Below are positions 40,043 through 48,079 of a stretch of DNA of 48,443 nt, piece by piece. Both the position numbers and the translations under genes were made by a program. This stretch comes from a virus: positions 1-48,443 of IMG/VR virus record IMGVR_UViG_3300046413_001120. The stretch is one strand, 5' to 3'. Each line of letters begins with the position of its first letter. Position 1 is the stretch's first letter. The notes beneath the pieces were generated by a model. That model ran no database searches. It saw nothing but the letters and a program-made list of their open reading frames with translations, and was not told where the DNA came from.

Positions 40043-40597
40043 CTATTCCTTTATTGCATCTTGTTCTAAAAATATCTGAACACTCCATCGAATACCAGAT
40101 GTAACTTCATTTACCCAATGTAAATGTTTATCTGCTATCCAAACATACCCAGCATCTTGTTTCATTGTTCTAACACCATCGTTAGTTTCAAATTGTAATT
40201 CTCCACCCTCATATTCACCATACTCTTTATCAGATAATTGAATACCAATCGTAAAACATCTCTTCCTTAGAATTTCACCCTCAGTACCTGTCATAACATC
40301 ATCTATATGTGGTTTAAAATAACAACCTTTACTATAGTGACATATTATCATTGAGTAACCAAGATTATCAATGTTTAAATCTAAGGTATCTGTCCAATCC
40401 TTAATCCTATTATAAACCCAAGATATATCATAAGGTGAGTTACCCCAAGGCAAAGTATCTGATAACATTTTACTACCAACCTTTTCATATTCGTTATGGT
40501 AGACATCAATTACTCTAACTTTTAATTTAGCATATGATTTTATTTTTTCACATTCTTCTTTAGTAAATAATCTTTTTTCTATTAAAGTTTTTTCCAT
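40043..40597 (-). CDS. 2OG-Fe(II) oxygenase (P4H-type), 184 aa
   Basis: A fifth oxygenase of this type. Iron motif FKPHIDDVM (about 90-98, H-x-D), YEGGELQFETNDG and the distal IADKHLHWVNEVTSGIRW (about 151-168). It differs more from the four tandem copies and lies between the methyltransferase and the clamp loader, as in several marine T4-like phages. The start is taken as ATG 40597 (a TTG is also possible two codons earlier). Substrate unknown. Confidence 0.82.
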   Translation of the reverse strand: MEKTLIEKRLFTKEECEKIKSYAKLKVRVIDVYHNEYEKVGSKMLSDTLPWGNSPYDISWVYNRIKDWTDTLDLNIDNLGYSMIICHYSKGCYFKPHIDDVMTGTEGEILRKRCFTIGIQLSDKEYGEYEGGELQFETNDGVRTMKQDAGYVWIADKHLHWVNEVTSGIRWSVQIFLEQDAIKE

Positions 40598-41829
40598 ATC
40601 CAAATCGGTTCACAAAATGTTTTATCTTTTGTTTGTTCCGCCAGTTCCCTCGTCTCATCTTTGAATCTATCTTCTGCTGCAGTTCCTGCACCACCACTAT
40701 TAGGTCGTTTAGCCATTTCCATTCCAATACAACCTTGATACTCTGAATCAGTAAATGTTGATACAAAATCATTCATAGGATTACAAATCTCCAACCAATA
40801 CTTACCATTAGTACCCATCTTCTTTTGTTTTGCTCCACTACTTGCATAAACATCACTTATATTCACTAATAAATATCCACCACTTTTTATAGAACACCAT
40901 AATTTTTTAATAGTTGCCTGTAAAAATTTATCATTCCATTCATCAATAGTTTTATATCTAACCCAACTTTGAGTATCATCATAACTATACCTCTCTACAC
41001 CAAAATATGGTGGTGATGTAAAGACGGTGTCAAATATATCTTTGTACTCTTCAAACTCCACATCTTCTGCTGGTGATTCTAAAAACTCTGAATCTTTATC
41101 AACCTCGAAAAACATATTTCTGTGTTTTTCATAGAACTCTTTTTGTTCTCTGTAGATAGGATGGTTTTCTTTTCGTGGGTCTATCCCAAGATAATACTTA
41201 CCACTCTCACTACCATAGAATCCTGCTAATCTATCTCCCCAGCCTGCAGAGAAATCTAATATGTTCTCACTACCCAATTTATCATACAATACTTTTGCAA
41301 CATTAGGTTTAAATTGAGAACAAATATACTTCCTCAAACTCAACATAATCCTAAGATTACCCGCAGTAATTTTTGGTAACTTCAAAGTATATGCAGCACC
41401 CATAAGTGATGTCATATATTTTTCTGTTTCCCAAGTTCTCTTTGGGCCTGGTGCAATTGTTCCATCCACACTCCAACGATTGACTTGTTGGAAGAAATTA
41501 CTGGCAGCATTACCTGTGTTGATTCTTCTAAAGTATTGTTGTTTACCCTCAAATTCTAAACCATATCTGTATGCAGTTCCCTCTCGAGCAAACCACTCTC
41601 CCTCTACCAATATTTCATTATGTCTCATACCCTTTAACTTCATTAAAGCTTTATAAGCATCATCCTCTGAAATAGTGGCATAGGGAATCTCATAAGTCAT
41701 TGCTACTTTTGCAAGACTCTCTTTGACATCATCCTTTTCGAATGTTTCTTTGATATACTCCCACTCTTTCTCATCTATTTCAAGATAAGGAGTCATACCT
41801 TTAAATTTATCAAAGTATTCTAAATACAT
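40582..41829 (-). CDS. DNA methyltransferase-like protein with TSPPY motif (415 aa)
   Basis: SAM motif I is ILDFSAGWGDR (190-200) and the catalytic motif IV is FTSPPYFG (270-277), in an alpha- or beta-like order. TSPPY marks amino-N methyltransferases acting on adenine or cytosine (N6A/N4C) in DNA. The N-terminal 180 residues are an added region that may recognise DNA. It could protect phage DNA from host restriction. It directly follows the clamp gene (TAAATG junction). Confidence 0.82.
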   Translation of the reverse strand: MYLEYFDKFKGMTPYLEIDEKEWEYIKETFEKDDVKESLAKVAMTYEIPYATISEDDAYKALMKLKGMRHNEILVEGEWFAREGTAYRYGLEFEGKQQYFRRINTGNAASNFFQQVNRWSVDGTIAPGPKRTWETEKYMTSLMGAAYTLKLPKITAGNLRIMLSLRKYICSQFKPNVAKVLYDKLGSENILDFSAGWGDRLAGFYGSESGKYYLGIDPRKENHPIYREQKEFYEKHRNMFFEVDKDSEFLESPAEDVEFEEYKDIFDTVFTSPPYFGVERYSYDDTQSWVRYKTIDEWNDKFLQATIKKLWCSIKSGGYLLVNISDVYASSGAKQKKMGTNGKYWLEICNPMNDFVSTFTDSEYQGCIGMEMAKRPNSGGAGTAAEDRFKDETRELAEQTKDKTFCEPIWIWKKL

Positions 41830-42561
41830 TTATGTAACTTGTTGAGTTGCCACCAAGAAGTAATCTGATTTATAATCATCAATATTAAAACTGATTGTAG
41901 CTAATCCATCTGAACTAACCTTTAATACAGCTTTCTCACATTCTTTATTTGCTTGTAATATATTAGCAAACATATTTGCATTAAATGAGATTGGTTCAGT
42001 ATCACTAAACTCTTCACACTCAACTGGTATTGTTACTCTATTGGTTGCAACATTACTGAAACCAATAACTACTTTTGCTTTATCATCTTTTGCAATAATA
42101 GTAAATGTATCGGTATCTGGTAACGCACCTTTACCACTAATAAATGTATCAATGAAATACCTATCAATCTTTAATTCTAATTCGAATGTTGATGGTAAAT
42201 TTTTAAGTTCTGGTGGTGTTGGTATAACTGATAAATCACTTAACATATACTTTGTGTTAGTACCATGCTGTGAATCTTTCATATCAACACTTACAAACTT
42301 ATCACCCATCTTCTGTAAACCAAAATCTACATCTTCACCTAAGATAGATAATAAAGATACTAATTGTGGTGTATTATACACCCCAACTTCTGATGCCTCT
42401 ACATCATTAAAGTTGTCTACTACTACTGAACCAACCAAAGATTTATCTCCACTAATGAATCGTGTAGATAACTTTTGTCCGTTGGATGTCCATTTTACTG
42501 ATTTAATTTCGCCACCAAGTGAATACTTGTTAATAAAGCGAAGTAAATTACTTTTATTCAT
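41830..42561 (-). CDS. 45: DNA polymerase sliding clamp (gp45-like)
   Basis: A 243-aa clamp like T4 gp45 (228 aa): the opening helix KSNLLRFINKYSLGG, a strongly beta pattern in two domains, and VYNTPQLVSLLSIL (about 61-74) and PISFNANMFANILQAN (about 193-208) as the helices facing DNA. As a trimer it encircles DNA to hold the polymerase, and in T4 it also activates late transcription. It sits between gp43 and the methyltransferase. GGAG and AAAGG sites lie near the start. Its leader has copy 4 of the 14-nt element. Confidence 0.85.
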   Translation of the reverse strand: MNKSNLLRFINKYSLGGEIKSVKWTSNGQKLSTRFISGDKSLVGSVVVDNFNDVEASEVGVYNTPQLVSLLSILGEDVDFGLQKMGDKFVSVDMKDSQHGTNTKYMLSDLSVIPTPPELKNLPSTFELELKIDRYFIDTFISGKGALPDTDTFTIIAKDDKAKVVIGFSNVATNRVTIPVECEEFSDTEPISFNANMFANILQANKECEKAVLKVSSDGLATISFNIDDYKSDYFLVATQQVT

Positions 42562-42610
42562 AACCTTTTGTCTCCAATTTGTTAATAGTTATTATTTAAT
42601 AATCCGTATA

Positions 42611-42624
42611 TATATACATATATA
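42611..42624 (-). promoter_or_regulatory. TATATATGTATATA element, copy 4
   Basis: Fourth exact copy, about 50 nt before the clamp gene, in the 78-nt gap after the polymerase stop. TTGAGA lies upstream at a spacing that would let it work as a -35/-10 promoter (TTGAGA-N17-TATATA), so a clamp-specific promoter is possible. Confidence 0.5.
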
Positions 42625-42639
42625 CAAGAAATCTCAAAA

Positions 42640-45144
42640 TCAAAAAAATCTTTCAATACTTTGTTTTTTATCTACCACTGCTTCCCAACTTAATGCTTGA
42701 TAGAACATTCCTATTTTTTTACTCATTGCTTGTTCAAACATTCTATTGTGGTCGATATTATTTTTAATAAATTCTAATATTTGTGGTGGGTCCTCATATC
42801 CTTTATAACCAATTGCATCAAAACCAAACTCGTTATTCTTTAAATACACCCACTTAATTTTATTCCCATTGGTAATCTTCTCATATTTTCTACCCTCAAA
42901 CCAATGTAGTAAAATAGAATTATAATTGATTGCGGCCTTTACATGCACTGGTGCACCTTTCTTATATTTACTGAATGATGTTTCTTCATCCTCTTCAATA
43001 TACTTTCCTATACCCTTTACTCCAATAGGATTTGCCATTACCTCATAAGATAGGTTATGCATATTTCTTTTGAATACTGATATTCTTTCATCAATCTTTT
43101 CTTTTGGAACATCTGCAAGAATATCATCTAATACATTTTGTAATAAATCTTTCATAGCAGGAGCAAAATTACTTCTGACTGTATCCAAACCCTTTACTTG
43201 TGTTTTGTTTACTTTTCTACCCGCATCATTAATGATTCGTAATCCGTATCGTTTCTTTGTAACAAATAATCCAGTCTTTGCAACAACTTCTTGTTTAATA
43301 TCAAATACATGCTTATCGATATTCAAAAACTTCTTGGCAAAATAATCATAACTTGTGTTCAGATAATCTTGTACCTCTCCACATATCTCCATAATCCTCT
43401 GTGTCATCATTGTTTCAGATAATTTCTCATTGGGAAATCTTTTCTCTACCAAAGGAACTGCAGATGCAAAAATAGAATCTGTATCAATGTAGATAACATA
43501 ATCTTCATTTGTTCCTAATTCTTTATTGTAGAAATGATTAGTAATCTTTTTACTAAACTTAATTAATGATTGACCTGTTGTTGTGGTTGCTTCTGCATTA
43601 TCCAAATCATAGAATCTAAATACTGGTAACCCCAATACACCATATAATGAGTTTAAAAGAATCTTCTGTAGGTATTGTCTCCTATCAAAATATTGAGATT
43701 TCTTTTTATCACCTTGTTCGTGAAACTTCTTCACGAGTTTTCTCATCTCAACTCGTTCATTAAACCACTTTGTAAGTAGAGCAGGAATCAAACCTTGTTT
43801 ATCTGTACGATACATAACACCATTACTCGATATACTCAATCCAGTCTCATCCAAATAACTCTTTAATTCTGTATTGGTTATCTTTTGTATTTCCTTACCC
43901 TTTGTATTAATCATAGAATAAGTTTTATTGTGTCCTACCTTTAGATATTGTTCTGCATTCCAATCCTTTACTTGACCAACCTTAGTTTCAGGAGATATGT
44001 TCAATGAACGAATCACACTTGGATACATACTCGTGATATCCAAATCATAAACCCAATCGTGTTTACCTTTTTGTGGGTCTTGCACATATGCACCAGAGAA
44101 CTTTTCATCATCCCCTCTTCGTTTAGGATTTCTTGGTTTGTTTGGTGCAACAATACCCATCTTCTTTAAATAAACTAATATCGCACCCTCAAGATATCTT
44201 GAACTCATAAACACATCTTCATAAGGAACATGTCCTAAGTGTGCTATACCACACGCAACTCCAATGTAATCTAACTTATCATTTAATTCTACGAGAATAC
44301 GAACATCTCGAATATTATAATCTATAAACTTCTGTAAATCTTTTTCAAATAAATCATTGAGTGTTCCCTCATACTCAATCTTCTTCATACCAACTTCAAC
44401 TTCACCAATATAATCTAAACGATAACTTGATTGTTGAATTGGTGAAAACTTTTTATATAATGCAAGATAATCTAACACACTAACACCTGCAATAACAAAC
44501 TTCTTTTTATATTCATTGTAGTAACAATGTCTAATAGGTGATAACATCTTTGCAACTTCTGAACCCAAAACTCTGACTGTTCTATTATATAGATAAGGGA
44601 TATCAAAGAAATCTATATTCCAACCACTTAATATCGTTGGTTGTATTTCTGAATATTTTTGGTAAAATCTTGTTAATAATTCGTGTTCAGTTTTGAATAA
44701 CTCTACAAGTGTATCACCATCTTCATAATTTTGTATAGTATTTTTAGAATCTAAGGTATAACATATATACTTCTTTAGTATCTCATCATATAATGCAATA
44801 GATGTAATTGCAGTTTCTGCCTTCTCTACATCTGGAAAACCATCAACCACTTCCACCTCGATATCAAAATAGAAAGTTCTATTTCCCTCTGCAACATCAT
44901 CTGAATCCGTGTATTGGTCAACTAAAAATCTTGTAGTGATTGGTACATCACTTTCATATAAACTTGGGTCATCATCATCCCATTGGTAAACTTTTTTAAC
45001 TTTAGTACCATCAAGTGTGTGGTGTAACCCACTTGCATTTTTTACATATGCGTATTTTTTATAAGGTACAATAAGATGACCTCTTCTGTCATCCCAAACA
45101 TGCACTTTGTTTTTTCTCTTATCATAAAAAACATTTTGATACAT
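42640..45144 (-). CDS. 43: Family B DNA polymerase (gp43-like, 834 aa)
   Basis: Full-length replicative polymerase with 3'-5' exonuclease: exo I FYFDIEVE (91-98), exo II GWNIDFFDIPYL (174-185), exo III YNIRDVRI (276-283); polymerase motif A DLDITSMYPS (367-376), motif B KILLNSLYGV (494-503), motif C YIDTDSIF (552-559). The C-terminus ends in SIERFF, a PIP-like tail that could bind the clamp, as in T4 gp43. About 60 aa shorter than T4. Promoter P6 lies directly upstream. Confidence 0.96.
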   Translation of the reverse strand: MYQNVFYDKRKNKVHVWDDRRGHLIVPYKKYAYVKNASGLHHTLDGTKVKKVYQWDDDDPSLYESDVPITTRFLVDQYTDSDDVAEGNRTFYFDIEVEVVDGFPDVEKAETAITSIALYDEILKKYICYTLDSKNTIQNYEDGDTLVELFKTEHELLTRFYQKYSEIQPTILSGWNIDFFDIPYLYNRTVRVLGSEVAKMLSPIRHCYYNEYKKKFVIAGVSVLDYLALYKKFSPIQQSSYRLDYIGEVEVGMKKIEYEGTLNDLFEKDLQKFIDYNIRDVRILVELNDKLDYIGVACGIAHLGHVPYEDVFMSSRYLEGAILVYLKKMGIVAPNKPRNPKRRGDDEKFSGAYVQDPQKGKHDWVYDLDITSMYPSVIRSLNISPETKVGQVKDWNAEQYLKVGHNKTYSMINTKGKEIQKITNTELKSYLDETGLSISSNGVMYRTDKQGLIPALLTKWFNERVEMRKLVKKFHEQGDKKKSQYFDRRQYLQKILLNSLYGVLGLPVFRFYDLDNAEATTTTGQSLIKFSKKITNHFYNKELGTNEDYVIYIDTDSIFASAVPLVEKRFPNEKLSETMMTQRIMEICGEVQDYLNTSYDYFAKKFLNIDKHVFDIKQEVVAKTGLFVTKKRYGLRIINDAGRKVNKTQVKGLDTVRSNFAPAMKDLLQNVLDDILADVPKEKIDERISVFKRNMHNLSYEVMANPIGVKGIGKYIEEDEETSFSKYKKGAPVHVKAAINYNSILLHWFEGRKYEKITNGNKIKWVYLKNNEFGFDAIGYKGYEDPPQILEFIKNNIDHNRMFEQAMSKKIGMFYQALSWEAVVDKKQSIERFF

Positions 45145-45176
45145 TTATGTTGTAATCTCCGAATTTATCATATCTG

Positions 45177-45206
45177 AATATAACACTAAAACCATATACT
45201 TGTCAA
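45177..45206 (-). promoter_or_regulatory. Sigma70-type promoter P6
   Basis: TTGACA (45206-45201), an 18-nt spacer and TATATT (45182-45177), about 35 nt before the polymerase ATG. The preceding AAAAAAGTAC is shared with P5. It separates the TonB-receptor unit from the replication unit. Confidence 0.8.
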
Positions 45207-45222
45207 GTACTTTTTTGATAAA

Positions 45223-45246
45223 TGGGGGATATTTTTCAATCCCCCA
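45223..45246 (-). terminator. Possible terminator after the TonB receptor gene
   Basis: TGGGGGAT (45223-45230) and ATCCCCCA (45239-45246) make an 8-bp G/C stem with an 8-nt loop, 10-20 nt after the receptor stop. The minus-strand sequence after it (TTTATC) has only a few U residues, so termination may be weak or the hairpin may protect mRNA ends. Confidence 0.45.
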
Positions 45247-45256
45247 AATCACCATT

Positions 45257-47995
45257 TTAAAAATCAATAGTTAATCCTATGTTTGCATATCTTGGTGTTC
45301 CAAGAAATACTTCAGAATTATGAGCTAAGTGAAGTTTATCACCATACCCATTGTATTTACTATTGTCAACGGCATCTTGTACGAAAACTTCATCAAGTGC
45401 GTTAAAGATGTGACCTGTAATAGTCAAATCTAAACCACCAATACTTGGAAGTTTGTAAGATGCGTGTAAATCAAGTTTTGAGTAACCAGGAGCTTCCCAA
45501 ACTTGTGTTCTATCTGCAACTCCATCAGAATCCACTTCTCTTGAATCAGGACTCCAATCTGCATAGTTCTTATCATATACATTGTAAAGTGCTTGTAATC
45601 TCAATCCCTTAATAGGTTTAAGTGTTACACCCAATATATAAGATGATTGTGGTTGGTCACCAACAAATAAACCATCAAGTGCATATGCATATTCAGTAGT
45701 TTGATAACCAATTACTTGGTTGTCATCGTTATATTGAGATTCTTGGTAAGTACCATTGGCATCACCATCGAATTTCCAACCACCGAATGAAGCAATTAAA
45801 TCAAGTTCTACCATATCGTGTGGTAATACTTTTACTTCAAGTTCTGTACCTTGATGTTTCTGATTAACACCTCTTAAAAAGATTACATCAGTATCACCTG
45901 AATCACCTTGACCCGTGTCAACATTACGAGTAAGGTTTCTATCTTTCCAATCTGTGTTATATACGGAAACATTAACTGCAACTTTATCATTTGCATATCC
46001 CAGTCCAACTTCTGTTGATAAGAATTTCTCATTATCTGGGTCGGATGAGACCGTACCAGAATAATCAATTACATTATCAAGAATTGGTGCTTTTTCTACA
46101 TATCCTGAGTTGATGAATGAAGTAACACCTGGAATAATTTCATAGTGTACTCCACCTTTAACTTGAAATGATGAAATAGCATCGGCAGTAATTTTCTCGT
46201 TTTCTACTGAAAAATGGTCTTGATATGAGTATTGAATAGATGATACCCCACCCATTCCATATACATTTAGATTATCTTTCGTGTAGTTACCTTGAACAAA
46301 TCCACCTAACCAATCGACAGTAGTAGTGTTGTGATAAGCAATAATATCACCTAAACCAACAACTTTCCCATCTGGTGCATTTTTATCTGCAAAATCAACA
46401 TAGTAATCACCACCTAATAAATCACGAACTTCACGAGCGTGTTCTATTTCAGCAGTTCTCCAGTCAATACCTGTCTGAAACTCTAAATTATCATTTACTT
46501 TGTAATTTAATTTAGAGATTAATCCGTATGTGTCCTGTCTGTTGATTGAGTTTCTAAGAATACCTGTGGAACGCTTGTCTGTTTCAGAGTAATCAGCATC
46601 GATATTAGTACGATTCTGTTCAATCTCTCCATTCCAATCCCACATCCAAGGCGAACTTGAATACCAAGCATTATCTGCTACAGCAGGTGTTCTCATTACA
46701 CTACCATAAGTACCAGTTCCACCACCTGAACCACCACTCCAATAAAGAACTGATGATAATTTAGTTTTATCATTTATCTCTAAAAAGTGATTTAGATTCA
46801 CTAATGGTTTATGGAAGAAATTCTCCCTTTCATTAAGAAAGTTTGAATTGTATCTTTTGGTTGTGTTTGCTCCATACATATACCAATATTGTTCTCCAGT
46901 GTAGTCGGAACTAACTGGTGCCCAATTTTGACTAAAGAATCTACCAGCTTCAGTTTCGAATTTGTTACCCTCTGCAAAAGCATCAGTATCATATCCGTCA
47001 ATATCACCAGCTAACTCTTGTGAGTAAGTAGCAATATTCTGTTTGTATAGATTTTGTCCGTGTCTTTGTGGAGCACCGATTGCATACAACTCAAATCGTT
47101 GTTTATCGGATACTGCGTAAGAACTTCCAAAATAATAAGCCCAAGCATCTGTCCAGTTTCCATCAATGATACCATCACCAGTCTTACGAACAATTGTTCC
47201 AGCCAGTGCAAGTTTATCACCAATTAAACCTGTATTATAGTTAATAGTAGTTTTAAGAAAACCACCATCTCCTGTTTCTTGTTTGAACTTACCACCCTTT
47301 TCATATTTAGCAGGGTCTGTAATGATATTCATAGTTCCACCAATAGAAGGTGTTGCTAAATTAACAGCAGATAGTCCTCTTTGTAACTGAATAGATTGAG
47401 CAGCATCTGCAACTCCATCCCAATTACTCCAATAAACCCATCCGTTCTCCATATCATTTTGGGGAACACCATTAATCATTACCGCAACATTTCGTTGGTT
47501 AAATCCACGAACATTGATTCTTGCATCACCAGCACCACCACCTTGTTGAGTTGCATATACACTTGGTGTAGTATTCAAAGCCATTGGAACATCTTGAGAA
47601 CCTAATCTCAATTCCATTTCTTCTTTACTAACCATTGAATAAGCAACAGGTGTTGTTGCAACAGCTCTTGAAGCCAAAACTTCAACATCTGTTAGAGTAA
47701 GAGCATCAACTGCCAAAGCAATATCTACTTTTACTTCACTATCACTCACAACAACCTCTTTAGATTGAGATGAGTATCCTATGAATGAAGCAGTAATAGT
47801 ATAAGTTCCAGCTTCTACTGAAATTGTAGTAAGACCTGTCTCGTTAGTAACACCACCGAGTTCAGTTCCCTCTACCACTACATTTGCTCCAACCAAAGGG
47901 TTATATTCTGCATCTTTAACATCAACAACGATGGATTGAGCGAACAATCCTGTCATCAATACGAAAGATGCTATTAGTTTACGATATATATTCAT
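45257..47995 (-). CDS. TonB-dependent outer membrane receptor with CarboxypepD-reg-like domain (912 aa)
   Basis: Signal peptide (about 1-19, MNIYRKLIASFVLMTGLFAQ), then a beta-sandwich CarboxypepD_reg-like domain (about 22-100, LVGANVVVEGTELGGVTNET), a TonB-box-like VEVLASR, and a plug (about 115-230, with INVRGFNQRNVAVMINGVP and SIGGTMNIIT). The rest is a 22-strand-type barrel ending in IGLTIDF with a C-terminal Phe. Length is normal and intact. This layout is characteristic of FCB-group bacteria. It imports substrates across the outer membrane using TonB energy. GAGGAG 7 nt before the ATG. Very unusual in a phage; substrate unknown. Confidence 0.93.
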   Translation of the reverse strand: MNIYRKLIASFVLMTGLFAQSIVVDVKDAEYNPLVGANVVVEGTELGGVTNETGLTTISVEAGTYTITASFIGYSSQSKEVVVSDSEVKVDIALAVDALTLTDVEVLASRAVATTPVAYSMVSKEEMELRLGSQDVPMALNTTPSVYATQQGGGAGDARINVRGFNQRNVAVMINGVPQNDMENGWVYWSNWDGVADAAQSIQLQRGLSAVNLATPSIGGTMNIITDPAKYEKGGKFKQETGDGGFLKTTINYNTGLIGDKLALAGTIVRKTGDGIIDGNWTDAWAYYFGSSYAVSDKQRFELYAIGAPQRHGQNLYKQNIATYSQELAGDIDGYDTDAFAEGNKFETEAGRFFSQNWAPVSSDYTGEQYWYMYGANTTKRYNSNFLNERENFFHKPLVNLNHFLEINDKTKLSSVLYWSGGSGGGTGTYGSVMRTPAVADNAWYSSSPWMWDWNGEIEQNRTNIDADYSETDKRSTGILRNSINRQDTYGLISKLNYKVNDNLEFQTGIDWRTAEIEHAREVRDLLGGDYYVDFADKNAPDGKVVGLGDIIAYHNTTTVDWLGGFVQGNYTKDNLNVYGMGGVSSIQYSYQDHFSVENEKITADAISSFQVKGGVHYEIIPGVTSFINSGYVEKAPILDNVIDYSGTVSSDPDNEKFLSTEVGLGYANDKVAVNVSVYNTDWKDRNLTRNVDTGQGDSGDTDVIFLRGVNQKHQGTELEVKVLPHDMVELDLIASFGGWKFDGDANGTYQESQYNDDNQVIGYQTTEYAYALDGLFVGDQPQSSYILGVTLKPIKGLRLQALYNVYDKNYADWSPDSREVDSDGVADRTQVWEAPGYSKLDLHASYKLPSIGGLDLTITGHIFNALDEVFVQDAVDNSKYNGYGDKLHLAHNSEVFLGTPRYANIGLTIDF

Positions 47996-48019
47996 AAATC
48001 GTCTCCTCTGTTTGTTTTG

Positions 48020-48049
48020 TTAAGACACATTTTTTACCAGGTGTGTCAA
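48020..48049 (-). promoter_or_regulatory. Weak promoter-like site with inverted repeat, TonB gene leader
   Basis: TTGACA (48049-48044) lies 18 nt before TCTTAA (48025-48020), matching the -35 and spacing of P1-P6 but with a poor -10. The inverted repeat GACACA (48024-48029)/TGTGTC (48042-48047) spans the same region. It could be a low-activity promoter, an operator, or a stem separating the RNR and receptor genes. Confidence 0.35.
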
Positions 48050-48079
48050 CTGCCTGTGTATGTGAAGTTTTCCACATAT

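Noticed and set aside
42041-42700. Long plus-strand open frame of about 219 codons opposite the clamp gene
   Set aside because: It is antisense to the well-supported sliding clamp, lacks a recognised domain and is a composition effect of AT-rich coding sequence.
45257-47995. TonB receptor as host DNA joined by mis-assembly
   Set aside because: It is flanked at 84 and 112 nt by phage RNR and polymerase genes on the same strand, with a phage-type promoter adjacent; read coverage would still be the decisive test.
47996-48079. Cobalamin riboswitch before the TonB receptor gene
   Set aside because: The gap is only 84 nt, much shorter than a B12 riboswitch, and no B12-box-like sequence was found; only an inverted repeat and a weak promoter-like site are present.
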